From QYQD01 sp040754095 (GTDB lineage: Bacteria > Desulfobacterota > QYQD01): a stretch of 64,000 nt of DNA. A program made the translations under genes and the position numbers. This document shows positions 17,726-25,971 of the stretch, in pieces. Below the pieces are notes generated by a model, which was not told where the DNA came from, searched no databases, and was given only the letters and a program-made list of their open reading frames with translations. The stretch covers positions 124,001 to 188,000 of the forward strand of contig JBFMFO010000001.1 of assembly GCA_040754095.1 (NCBI GenBank). The letters are read 5' to 3'. Each line of letters opens with the position of its first letter. The stretch's first letter is position 1.

Positions 17726-18487
17726 ATGGCCGGTAAGAAACAAGCCACAGGAAACGGGGCAAAATTGATCCCTATCTACATAATGGGTAAAAAGTACGAG
17801 GTGCCTGAGACCTTAACTATACTCACGGCCATGGAATACGCAGGCTACCGGCATATCCGGGGCTGCGGATGCCGCGGCGGCATCTGTGGGGCCTGCGCCA
17901 CGGTCTATCGCCTCTCCGGGGAGCACCGTCTCAAATTCGGCCTGGCCTGCCAGACCGTAGTGGCCCCGGATATGTACCTGGCACAGATACCGTTTGTCCC
18001 GGCAAACAAGGCCATATACGATATTGAAAAACTCACACCGGACATAAACAGCATTGGCCTGGTTTATCCTGATCTCTACCGATGTCTGGCCTGCAATACC
18101 TGCAGCAAGGCCTGCCCCATGGGTATCAGTGTGATGGACTATGTGCAGGCCCTGCTCAAAGGCGATATCGCCGGGTGCGCCCGTCTTTCGCATAGTTGCA
18201 CCATGTGCGGCATCTGCGCCCTCCGGTGTCCGGCCGAGTTGCAGCAATTCAACATGGCCATGCTGGCCCGCCGGCTCTATGGCCGGTACCTCCAGCCGCG
18301 CGCCGGGCACCTGGAACAACGGGTTAAGCAGATAAAAGATGGAAAATTTGATTCGATGATGGATGAAATCATGTCCTTGAGCAACGATGAATTGAAACGG
18401 CGCTACGCCCGGCGGGAATTTGAGCCGGAGACCCATGAAAACCCGGGCTGGCAGCCGGAAGAAACGAAGTATCTGGTGTTTGATTAG
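17726..18487 (+). CDS. Succinate dehydrogenase/fumarate reductase-type iron-sulfur protein
   Basis: A 253-residue protein laid out like SdhB/FrdB/TfrB: a [2Fe-2S] N-terminal domain with CGCRGGICGACATVYR plus a later Cys (LACQTV), and two C-terminal clusters in CLACNTCSKACPMGI and CTMCGICALRCPAEL. It would carry electrons to or from the flavoprotein encoded just downstream. No membrane anchor gene is nearby, so the complex is probably soluble, as in thiol:fumarate reductase or cytoplasmic FrdAB-like oxidoreductases. ATG at 17726 follows GGAGGAATAGCG. Confidence 0.85.
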   Translation: MAGKKQATGNGAKLIPIYIMGKKYEVPETLTILTAMEYAGYRHIRGCGCRGGICGACATVYRLSGEHRLKFGLACQTVVAPDMYLAQIPFVPANKAIYDIEKLTPDINSIGLVYPDLYRCLACNTCSKACPMGISVMDYVQALLKGDIAGCARLSHSCTMCGICALRCPAELQQFNMAMLARRLYGRYLQPRAGHLEQRVKQIKDGKFDSMMDEIMSLSNDELKRRYARREFEPETHENPGWQPEETKYLVFD

Positions 18488-18490
18488 TAA

Positions 18491-18615
18491 TCATCCGGAA
18501 ACTACCGTTTCCGGCTTCACGCTTTCAGCGATCAGCAATTAGCTGTCAGCAAAAACCTAAGACAAACAACTCATTAGGCTGAATGCTGATAGCTGAGCGC
18601 TGAAGGCTGACAAAG
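18491..18615. repeat. R2 element with inverted ends
   Basis: A block beginning tcatccggaaactaccgttt that is nearly identical for about 60 bp to one starting at 40005. It contains ctttcagcgatcagc near one end and gctgatagctgagcgctgaa near the other, giving imperfect terminal inverted repeats around a short core. It interrupts the spacing between the Fe-S and flavoprotein genes. Confidence 0.65.
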
Positions 18616-18624
18616 GAGTCCAAA

Positions 18625-20298
18625 ATGACAGAAGGACAGGCCGTCGGTTATCCCCCAAAGCTGAAAGAACTTATCCGGGCAGTAGAGCAGACGAGACCGG
18701 AGCGCCTGGCGCGGGTAAGGGCCAACAGGCATTTCCCCAGATTGCCCCGGGAAGAAGGCGAAAAAATACTCAAGTCTTACCACCCGGACTACAGGCCGGG
18801 TGGACGCCGCAGGCTCAAGGTCGGCGCCAATAAAGGCGAAATTATGGCCAATGAAGTAGCCGACCTCCTGGAATCCTATAGCCATGTCGATCCGGATGCC
18901 TTTGATGACCGGCTGAAAAAACCTGATTATGAGACCGACGTCCTGATCCTGGGCGGCGGCGGCGCGGGCGCAGTGGCCGCCCTCTTCGCCCGTCAGAACG
19001 GCCTGCGGGTCATTATTGCCACAAAGCTTCGCCATGGCGACTCAAACACCATTATGGCCGAGGGCGGCATACAGGCGGCGGACCGGCCGGTTGACTCGCC
19101 GTACTACCATTACCTGGATACCATAGGCGGCGGCCATTTTACCAATAACCCCCGGCTGGTGAAGGCCCTGACCATGGATGCCCCGCTTGTCATCCAATGG
19201 CTGGAAGGTCTGGGCGTTATGTTTGATAAGGATAACGCGGGCAATATGATCGAGCTTAAAGGCGGGGGTATCTGCCGGAGGCGTATGCACTCTTCCGCGG
19301 ATATGATCGGGGCCGAGATAATGCGTGTCCAGAGGGACGAAATACGCAATCACCCGAACGAAATACAGGTCCTGGAATTCTCGCCGGCCGTTGAACTGCT
19401 CATTGACGAGACAAAGGCCGTAAGCGGAGCCGTACTCTATAATCTTGAGACCAGGGAGTACGGTGTAGTCAAGGCCAGGGCAGTTATTATGGCCACCGGT
19501 GGTTTTGGCCGTCTCCATATCCAGGGGTTTCCCACAACCAACCACTATGGGGCAACCGGCGATGGGTTGGCGCTGGCCTATCGCGTGGGCGTGCCGCTGG
19601 TCAATATGCGTTACGCACAATACCACCCTACAGGCACGGTATTTCCGGAACAGAACTTCGGCCTGCTCATTACAGAGAAAGTGCGCACCCTTGGCGCGCA
19701 GTTTATAAACGCGCACGGCAGGGAATTTGCCCATCCTCTCGAACCGCGGGACCTGGCCTCTTCGTGTATAATCCGCGAATGCACAGAAAGGGACGGCCGT
19801 ATCCTTACTCCAACCGGCCGTTACGGAGTCTGGCTGGACACCCCGATGATTGACCTGCTGCGGGGCAAAGGGACAGTGGAGAAGGAACTGAGCGCCAAGT
19901 ATCTACAGTTCAAACGATACGGCATAGATATTTCCACCGAGCCTATTATCGTTTATCCGACTCTTCACTATCAGAACGGGGGACTGGAAATTGATGAATG
20001 GGGAGCGACCGGAATTTCCGGACTCTTTGCCGCCGGGGAAGTAACCGGAGGCATACATGGCGACAACCGTCTTATGGGGAATTCCCTGCTGGACATACAT
20101 GTCTTTGGGCGGCGGGTAGGGATAAAGGTCGGCGAATTCATCAAGGCCGGTAAAAACGGCAGGCAGCTTTCTCTTGGGCATGTCAGGAGTTATCACGCCG
20201 GATTAAAAGAAGCAGGCGTAAAGACAAAACGGGTTGCTCCTATTTTGCTTCCTGATTATGTCCGCCGCTCCGCGCCAGTTTATCCTCGTAAATCGTGA
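18625..20298 (+). CDS. Fumarate reductase/succinate dehydrogenase-type flavoprotein
   Basis: A 557-residue FAD protein. A ~100-residue N-terminal extension precedes the dinucleotide fold (LILGGGGAGAVAALFARQ near 107). Then come NTIMAEGGIQAA, RRMHSSADMIG, the substrate-site stretch YAQYHPTGTVFPEQ near 334, and GGIHGDNRLMGNSLLDIHVFG. The residue that is the FAD-linking His in SdhA/FrdA (Ser-His-Thr) is Asn here, so FAD is probably bound noncovalently, as in TfrA-like and L-aspartate-oxidase-like members. The C-terminal helical domain is short. With the adjacent Fe-S protein it probably forms a soluble reductase linked to the Hdr/Kor genes; fumarate is the best guess, not proven. Its 3' end overlaps the convergent PpiC gene by 59 bp. 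Confidence 0.83.
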   Translation: MTEGQAVGYPPKLKELIRAVEQTRPERLARVRANRHFPRLPREEGEKILKSYHPDYRPGGRRRLKVGANKGEIMANEVADLLESYSHVDPDAFDDRLKKPDYETDVLILGGGGAGAVAALFARQNGLRVIIATKLRHGDSNTIMAEGGIQAADRPVDSPYYHYLDTIGGGHFTNNPRLVKALTMDAPLVIQWLEGLGVMFDKDNAGNMIELKGGGICRRRMHSSADMIGAEIMRVQRDEIRNHPNEIQVLEFSPAVELLIDETKAVSGAVLYNLETREYGVVKARAVIMATGGFGRLHIQGFPTTNHYGATGDGLALAYRVGVPLVNMRYAQYHPTGTVFPEQNFGLLITEKVRTLGAQFINAHGREFAHPLEPRDLASSCIIRECTERDGRILTPTGRYGVWLDTPMIDLLRGKGTVEKELSAKYLQFKRYGIDISTEPIIVYPTLHYQNGGLEIDEWGATGISGLFAAGEVTGGIHGDNRLMGNSLLDIHVFGRRVGIKVGEFIKAGKNGRQLSLGHVRSYHAGLKEAGVKTKRVAPILLPDYVRRSAPVYPRKS

Positions 20299-21154
20299 CA
20301 TTCATCTCCTTGAAAAGTCTGGCGCGCAGGGCGCCGAGGACCTTCTCTTCCCGTTCCGCGCGGAGCCTTTGAATAATGGCCGGTTCCACCTTGCTGTAGT
20401 CCACCGGCGCGGCGGCCTTTTTATCTTCAATCAATATAATCACATAACCCTTTGCCGTAGGCATAGGCGCGCTAAGTTCTCCCTTGCCTAACTTAAAGAT
20501 AGTTTCGGCAATATCAGGTTTCATCCGGTCGCGGCTTACCCATCCGATATATCCGCCGTTTGCCTTCGAGGGATCGACGGACCTTTCTTTGGCCAGTTTG
20601 ACAAAATCATGCCCTTCCCGCAAGGCATTTATAATATCCTGTCCTTCCTCTGCCGTCCGGACCACAATCTGCCTCATTCTGACCTTTTCCGGCTCGGTAA
20701 ACTGCTCCTTATGCGATTCATAGTACTGCCTGGCCGCCTCTTGCCCGGGAACAGGCTCTTTGGCCATCTCAGCCCGGAGCAGTTCTGACGACAAGATTCG
20801 TTTTTTAATGTTTCCTAACTGTTCCTGTATCTCCGGCTTCTGGTCGAGTTTAAGGCGTTCGGCCTCCCGGCTGAGAAGGACAGTAGTAATAAGATCGTCA
20901 AGGACATATTTTCGGCCCTCTTCGGTCTTAAACCGCTCCTGATAAGGAGATGGAAGGCGTTCAATAGCCCGGTCAAGCTGATTCAAGGTGATCTTCTCTT
21001 CCCCTATCTCAGCCAGCACCGGCGAGTCATCCGGTTGCGCAGGCCCTTCAGTGACCACAATATCTTCCGGCTGCTTCGGCTCTTCCTTGGTACAGGACAA
21101 GAACGTGACACACAACATAAGCATGAGAACCATATAACCTGATTTTTTCAGCAT
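20240..21154 (-). CDS. PpiC-type peptidyl-prolyl isomerase lipoprotein
   Basis: A 304-residue exported protein. Start chosen at 21154 (MLKKSGYMVLMLMLCVTFLSC), where GGAG lies 7 bp upstream and a lipobox-like FLSC follows the hydrophobic segment. The middle is SurA-N-like (LDRAIERLPSPYQERF...). The C-terminal half is a parvulin domain: EPEKVRMRQIVVRTAEEGQDI, AKERSVDPSKANGGYIGWVSR and LSAPMPTAKGYVIILIEDK. It would assist folding of envelope proteins in the periplasm, anchored to a membrane. Converges on and overlaps the flavoprotein gene. Confidence 0.85.
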   Translation of the reverse strand: MLKKSGYMVLMLMLCVTFLSCTKEEPKQPEDIVVTEGPAQPDDSPVLAEIGEEKITLNQLDRAIERLPSPYQERFKTEEGRKYVLDDLITTVLLSREAERLKLDQKPEIQEQLGNIKKRILSSELLRAEMAKEPVPGQEAARQYYESHKEQFTEPEKVRMRQIVVRTAEEGQDIINALREGHDFVKLAKERSVDPSKANGGYIGWVSRDRMKPDIAETIFKLGKGELSAPMPTAKGYVIILIEDKKAAAPVDYSKVEPAIIQRLRAEREEKVLGALRARLFKEMNVTIYEDKLARSGGHNQEAK

Positions 21155-21249
21155 AAGGGACTCCTTCTCTGGATTTGTGGCATCATTTAGCACAACCCGG
21201 TGAAGTAAGCAAGGGAATCTTGATAACTTGTGGAAACCAAACAAAAAGC

Positions 21250-21277
21250 TTGACACAAATCCTCCCTCTCATATAGT
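21250..21277 (+). promoter_or_regulatory. Sigma-70-type promoter of the riboswitch-ATPase unit
   Basis: TTGACA at 21250-21255, a 16-bp spacer, then TATAGT at 21272-21277, just before the riboswitch. One of the clearest housekeeping promoters in the window. Confidence 0.65.
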
Positions 21278-21285
21278 ATCCGCCT

Positions 21286-21428
21286 ACTAGTAGTAAAGGG
21301 GAGTAGCTGAATCGGGGGCTATCGTCAGCACGTTCGCCTGAGGCGAGCCGGTACCACCGGTTAGGTAAACCTAACAAGCGAGACCTTTACCGCGATGATT
21401 ATTCAATCGTGGTAAAGGTTTTTTTGTT
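21286..21428 (+). promoter_or_regulatory. yybP-ykoY (Mn2+-sensing) riboswitch
   Basis: The leader shows the conserved parts of this class: AAAGGGGAGTAGCTG at the 5' side, CGTCAGCACG, a GCCGGTACCACCGG stem, and CAAGCGAGACCTTTACC at the 3' side, which pairs back to the first segment. It is followed directly by a terminator and a cation-transporting P-type ATPase, a well-known target of the class. In known examples Mn2+ binding disrupts the terminator and allows export-pump synthesis. Confidence 0.88.
21383..21427 (+). terminator. Riboswitch expression-platform terminator
   Basis: ACCTTTACC (21383-21391) pairs with GGTAAAGGT (21411-21419), followed by a run of T. The left arm overlaps the conserved CGAGACCTTT of the aptamer, so aptamer folding and termination exclude each other. 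Confidence 0.85.
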
Positions 21429-21447
21429 TAGGTATAAGAGGAGGCTT

Positions 21448-24102
21448 ATGCGCTGGCACCAAAAGAAGACAGACGAGGTTATGGAAGACCTGGGTTCATC
21501 CCTTAAGGGCCTTTCCCCGGAGGAAGCGGAGAAACGGCTCCAGGAATACGGGCCTAATGAATTAAAGGAAAAAGAGAAGAAGACCCCCTTCATGATGTTC
21601 CTCGACCAGTTCAAGGACTTCATGATCCTTGTCCTCATGGCTGCCGCAGTTATATCGGGAATCATCGGCGAGCCTTCGGATACTATCGCCATAGCGGTAA
21701 TCGTCATCCTGAACGCCATTATTGGATTTGTCCAGGAATACCGTGCAGAAAAGGCCATGGCCGCCCTTAAAAAAATGGCGGCCCCGACGGCCACGGTCAT
21801 AAGAAACGGAACGCCGGAGAATATCCCCGCCTCTCAACTCGTCCCTGGTGATCTGGCGCTCCTTGAGGCCGGGAAGGTCGTGCCGGCAGACCTGAGGCTT
21901 ACCGAGGCCGCCCAGTTGAAGGTGGAAGAGGCGGCGCTCACCGGTGAATCCGTTCCCGTTGAAAAACACACAAAGGCGCTCCATGATGAGCTGTTGCCCA
22001 TCGGCGACCGGAAAAACATGGCCTACAAAGGCACATTTGTAACCTATGGACGCGGTGTGGGTGTTATTACGGCCACAGGCATGGATACGGAACTCGGCAA
22101 AATTGCCACCATGCTGGAGGAGGAGGAAGAGGTCAAGACGCCCCTGCAAAAAAGGCTGGCGACCTTCGGCCAAAAGCTGGCCATTGCCGTCCTGGCTATA
22201 TGCGCTATTGTTTTTACCGTGGGCATTATGAGGGGAGAGCCGGTCTTTTTAATGCTACTTACCGCTATCTCTCTGGCCGTGGCGGCCATTCCGGAAGCGC
22301 TTCCGGCGGTAATAACCATATCCCTTGCCCTTGGCGCGAAAAAGATGGTCGGGCAAAATGCCCTCGTAAGAAAACTCCCGGCCGTGGAGACCCTCGGTTC
22401 CGTTACATACATCTGCTCCGATAAGACGGGCACGCTCACCCTCAACAAGATGACCGTGGAGGAGATTTATGTAGATGGGAAGGTAGTAACAGGTGACGAG
22501 TTACAACCCATCACCCATCACTCATCACTCATCACGCTCTTCCGGGCGCTCGCCTTAAGCAATGATTCCCGGCCGGATTCCGGCGGGAATATAATCGGAG
22601 ACCCCACCGAGATTGCGCTGTATAACATCGCCAGAGACAACGGTTTTGATAAAAGGGACCTGGAAAGGGATTTCCCGCGGGTTGCCGAGATTCCTTTTGA
22701 CTCTGATAGAAAGTGCATGACCACCTTTCATGCGGTCAGCGGTCAGGAGACGGAAAAGAAGCCCGGATACATTTCATTCACAAAGGGCGCTATAGATGTC
22801 CTTCTGGACAGGTCAAGGAATATTTTGACATCGGAAGGGCTGAGAGCGATAAACAGGGAAGAGATTCTCAGGATAAATGAAAAGATGGCCGCGGACGGAC
22901 TGAGGGTCCTCGGCATGGCTATGAGAGAGTGGGATAGCCTCCCTGAGGATATGTCCCCGGAGAACGTGGAGACCGGACTTACCGTCCTGGGACTTACAGG
23001 TATGATGGACCCGCCCCGGGAAGAGGCCCGGGAGGCGGTGGCCCTATGCAAGACAGCCGGGATAAGGCCGGTGATGATAACCGGCGATCATCCCCTTACG
23101 GCAAAGGCCATAGCCAAACGGCTCGGCATTATTGAGGATGGCTCAAAAGCAATAATCACAGGGCGGGAACTGGAGAAATTATCGCTGGAAGACTTTGAAA
23201 AAAGGGTTGAGCATATCCGTGTTTATGCAAGGGTGGCCCCCGAACAGAAACTGAAGATAGTCAAGGCCCTCCAGGATAAAGGCCAATTCGCTGCCATGAC
23301 CGGAGACGGCGTTAATGATGCGCCTGCCCTAAAAAGGGCGGATATCGGTATCGCCATGGGCATTACAGGGACCGACGTCTCCAAAGAGGCCGCCCATATG
23401 ATCCTTCTCGACGACAACTTCGCCACCATTGTAAAGGCGGTCAAGGAAGGCCGGCGCATCTTTGACAACATCCGCAAGTTTATAAAATATACCATGACCA
23501 GCAACTCCGGAGAGATATGGACCATATTCCTTGCGCCCTTTCTGGGACTCCCTATCCCCCTTTTGCCGATCCACATCCTCTGGATCAACCTGGTCACAGA
23601 TGGACTTCCCGGCTTGGCCCTGGCCGCCGAACCGGCAGAAAAAGGCGTGATGAACAGGCCGCCGCGACACCCTCAGGAAAGCATTTTTGCCTACGGCCTT
23701 GGCGTCCATATAATCTGGGTAGGGCTCCTCATGGGGTTTGCATCCATCTTTACCCAGGCCTGGTCCATCCGGACCGGGCACGCCCACTGGCAGACCATGG
23801 TCTTTACCGTCCTCTGCCTTTCGCAGATGGGACACGTCCTGGCTATCCGGTCGGAAACCGAGTCGATCTTTAAGCAGGGGATATTTACCAACCGTCCCTT
23901 GCTGGGAGCCTTTCTGCTTACCTTCGGGCTACAGATGGCGACCATTTACATACCGCCGCTTCATGGTATATTCAAAACGCAGGCGCTGAGTTTCCCGGAG
24001 CTTATGGCCTGCCTTCTCCTGTCATCCGTGGTCTTCTGGGCAGTAGAGATAGAAAAATGGTATAAGCGCCGGAATATAAGTAGAATTATCGTAACAAGTT
24101 AG
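21448..24102 (+). CDS. P2-type cation-transporting ATPase (probable Mn2+/Ca2+ pump)
   Basis: An 884-residue membrane pump. N-terminal cation-ATPase domain (WHQKKTDEVMEDLGSSLKGLS), actuator motif TGES near 167, M4 sequence AAIPEALPAV, phosphorylation motif DKTGT with Asp325, the hinge GVNDAPALKRADIGIAMG, and six C-terminal membrane helices. This is the PMR1/SERCA-like P2A pattern. Start is ATG 21448 behind AGAGGAGG; an upstream GTG lies in the terminator. The Mn riboswitch in its leader makes Mn2+ efflux the likely physiological role, though Ca2+ cannot be excluded. The loop after VDGKVV (GDELQPITHHSSLITL) is encoded by an in-frame R7 repeat. Confidence 0.9.
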   Translation: MRWHQKKTDEVMEDLGSSLKGLSPEEAEKRLQEYGPNELKEKEKKTPFMMFLDQFKDFMILVLMAAAVISGIIGEPSDTIAIAVIVILNAIIGFVQEYRAEKAMAALKKMAAPTATVIRNGTPENIPASQLVPGDLALLEAGKVVPADLRLTEAAQLKVEEAALTGESVPVEKHTKALHDELLPIGDRKNMAYKGTFVTYGRGVGVITATGMDTELGKIATMLEEEEEVKTPLQKRLATFGQKLAIAVLAICAIVFTVGIMRGEPVFLMLLTAISLAVAAIPEALPAVITISLALGAKKMVGQNALVRKLPAVETLGSVTYICSDKTGTLTLNKMTVEEIYVDGKVVTGDELQPITHHSSLITLFRALALSNDSRPDSGGNIIGDPTEIALYNIARDNGFDKRDLERDFPRVAEIPFDSDRKCMTTFHAVSGQETEKKPGYISFTKGAIDVLLDRSRNILTSEGLRAINREEILRINEKMAADGLRVLGMAMREWDSLPEDMSPENVETGLTVLGLTGMMDPPREEAREAVALCKTAGIRPVMITGDHPLTAKAIAKRLGIIEDGSKAIITGRELEKLSLEDFEKRVEHIRVYARVAPEQKLKIVKALQDKGQFAAMTGDGVNDAPALKRADIGIAMGITGTDVSKEAAHMILLDDNFATIVKAVKEGRRIFDNIRKFIKYTMTSNSGEIWTIFLAPFLGLPIPLLPIHILWINLVTDGLPGLALAAEPAEKGVMNRPPRHPQESIFAYGLGVHIIWVGLLMGFASIFTQAWSIRTGHAHWQTMVFTVLCLSQMGHVLAIRSETESIFKQGIFTNRPLLGAFLLTFGLQMATIYIPPLHGIFKTQALSFPELMACLLLSSVVFWAVEIEKWYKRRNISRIIVTS

Positions 24103-24139
24103 CTTTTTGCAAATTGTTCTACATACGTATAGCTACTGC

Positions 24140-24305
24140 GTTCGGTATAATTTTAAATTCGAAATCCGAAGCACGAATCCCGAAACAATATCGAATGAAC
24201 AAAATCCGAATGATCAAAACGAATTGACCACGCTGTGGTTTTGAACATTGAGACATTAGGAATTCGAATTTGTTTCGAATTTCGATATTCGAATTTCGGA
24301 TTTAG
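24140..24305. repeat. R4 repeat block
   Basis: Second R4 copy: attcgaaatccgaagcacga on the left and inverted aatttcgatattcgaatttc on the right, able to fold into a long imperfect hairpin. It fills the space between the ATPase and the acyltransferase gene. Confidence 0.65.
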
Positions 24306-24373
24306 CTTCGTCCCAAAGCAATCGGAACTTGCGGTATCAATAACCGTTTCAAAGTGCTAAAGCGTTACGAACT

Positions 24374-25042
24374 GTGAATGATGCCATGGACAACTGGAAG
24401 CATGAATTAATCCTCCGCCTCGGGCCGCCCCTTTTCACCTCCCTGCTCTCCGCCCTCTATAAGACCTGCCGCATCGAGGTATTCGGCAGGGAATATGACG
24501 AAGAGTTTGCCCTAAAGGGCCGGCCCATGCTCTGCGCCCTCTGGCATTTCAGTCTCTTCTACTGCACCTATCATTTCCGGCATCGGCAGGGGGTGGCCAT
24601 GGTCAGCGCCAGCAAAGACGGCGAACTAATGGCCCGCACGATGCAGCGCCTCGGCTATACAACTGTACGGGGGTCAAGGACTAAAGGGGGACTGACTGCC
24701 GTTAAAGAAATTATAAGCCTGGTAAAGGCAGGACATGGAGGCGGAATCGTAGCCGACGGCTCGCAAGGCCCGCCCCGTGTGGTACAAAAGGGCGTAATAG
24801 TCATCGCCCGTGAGACCGGCGCCCCCATCGTCCCGGTTACCCATGCCGTGAAGGGGGCCATCCGGTTTAATAGCTGGGACAACACCGTCCTGTCCCTTCC
24901 CTTTTCACGCCTGGCCTTCTTCTACGGTGAACCCCTCTTTGTCCCACCCACCGCACGGGGCGCCGAACTGGAGAAATACCGCAAGGAACTGGAAGACAGG
25001 CTCAATGCCCTGGTACAGAAGGCAGAAGATTATCTGAGGTAA
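24374..25042 (+). CDS. DUF374 lysophospholipid acyltransferase-like protein
   Basis: A 222-residue protein of the DUF374 branch of acyltransferases. Seen: MLCALWHFSLFYCTYHFR, with the His that begins the acyltransferase motif in this branch (AxWH), then VSASKDGELMARTMQRLGYTTVRGS, IVADGSQGPPRVVQKGVIVIA and TGAPIVPVTHAVKGAIRFNSWD. The family is thought to acylate lipid A precursors or phospholipids at the inner membrane. It stands alone between repeat blocks. Exact acceptor unknown. Confidence 0.8.
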   Translation: MNDAMDNWKHELILRLGPPLFTSLLSALYKTCRIEVFGREYDEEFALKGRPMLCALWHFSLFYCTYHFRHRQGVAMVSASKDGELMARTMQRLGYTTVRGSRTKGGLTAVKEIISLVKAGHGGGIVADGSQGPPRVVQKGVIVIARETGAPIVPVTHAVKGAIRFNSWDNTVLSLPFSRLAFFYGEPLFVPPTARGAELEKYRKELEDRLNALVQKAEDYLR

Positions 25043-25136
25043 GCCATCCCGACAGCCCGCCCAAGCCCCCGCTGCTTAGGGACTGCAATTTGATTGACAT
25101 TTAATCACCCCCTGCCCTACAATTCACAACCATATC

Positions 25137-25258
25137 TAACCGTTTAAACGGCTCAACCGGCTTAAACTGTTTCACCAGCTTGAACGGCTTAAACTGTTTC
25201 ACCAGCTTGAACGGCTTAAACTGTTTGAACTGCTCAAGCTGCTTAAACGGTTTATTTA
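25137..25258. repeat. R5 repeat array (left copy)
   Basis: Degenerate short tandem units of the cttaaacggcttgaac / cttaaactgtttcacc kind, including two exact copies of accagcttgaacggctt. R5 is found only in this part of the window, on both sides of the four-helix-bundle and WYL genes. Confidence 0.75.
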
Positions 25259-25280
25259 ACCATTCATTGAAAGGATACTC

Positions 25281-25745
25281 ATGCCTGCCAAGTACTTTGA
25301 AGACCTCGAAATCTGGAAATCGGCCAGGGAGTTAACCAACAAAATTTATGGAATAACTGCCGATGGCGCTTTTTCAAAAGACTATGGACTAAGGGATCAA
25401 ATAAGACGTGCGGCCGTTTCTGTCATGTCCAATATCGCAGAAGGATATGAGCGGGGCGGCAATCAAGAACTTATCCAATTTTTATCCATTGCAAAAGGCT
25501 CAAGCGGCGAAGTAAGGAGTCAGCTCTATATAGCCATGGATCAGGGATATGTGGACAAAAAGAAAGGCGAGCCATTGATTGACGCCTTTAAAAGGCTTTC
25601 CATCATGATCAATAAGTTCATGGAATATCTAAAAGGAAGCCCGTACAAGGGCGCAAAATATAAGATGCCGCGACCAAAGAGTATGAAAGAAGAGATGGAA
25701 GAAATTATGAAGGAATTTAAGTCAGATAAAAACGAACCGGTTTGA
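25281..25745 (+). CDS. Four-helix-bundle protein (23S rRNA IVS-type)
   Basis: A 154-residue member of the family named for proteins coded within 23S rRNA intervening sequences. Seen: FEDLEIWKSARELTNKIY, LRDQIRRAAVSVMSNIAEGYERG and FLSIAKGSSGEVRSQLYIA, which are the family's hallmark helices. Molecular function is unknown for the family. It is flanked on both sides by R5 repeats, and its stop codon TGA lies within the right R5 block (the codons for EPV run into it), so the gene and the repeats may move or vary together. A related longer protein is encoded at 34892 inside the CRISPR island. Confidence 0.85.
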   Translation: MPAKYFEDLEIWKSARELTNKIYGITADGAFSKDYGLRDQIRRAAVSVMSNIAEGYERGGNQELIQFLSIAKGSSGEVRSQLYIAMDQGYVDKKKGEPLIDAFKRLSIMINKFMEYLKGSPYKGAKYKMPRPKSMKEEMEEIMKEFKSDKNEPV

Positions 25746-25971
25746 ACTGCTTAAACGGCTCAAGCTGCTTAAACTGTTTGAACTGCTTAAACGGTTTAAT
25801 CGGCTCGAACAGCTTGAACGGTCTAATCAAAGGAAGACCCTGCGTTCTTCCACTACAGAGGCTGGGACTGCGGTAGCCGTGTGGCGGAAAAAGTAAAAAC
25901 CCCATCAACGTGGCAGAGCAGAAAACGAGGTTGCCCCACACCTTATTCTTACTGCCACCAGAGGTGTTTAT
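25735..25971. repeat. R5 repeat array (middle copy) and WYL leader
   Basis: R5 units run from 25735 to about 25830 (tgcttaaacggctcaagc and variants). The remaining 140 bp before the WYL gene show no clear coding or regulatory signal. Confidence 0.65.

Noticed and set aside
21409..21447. GTG start for the P-type ATPase
   Set aside because: It lies in the riboswitch terminator stem; ATG 21448 has a strong AGGAGG.
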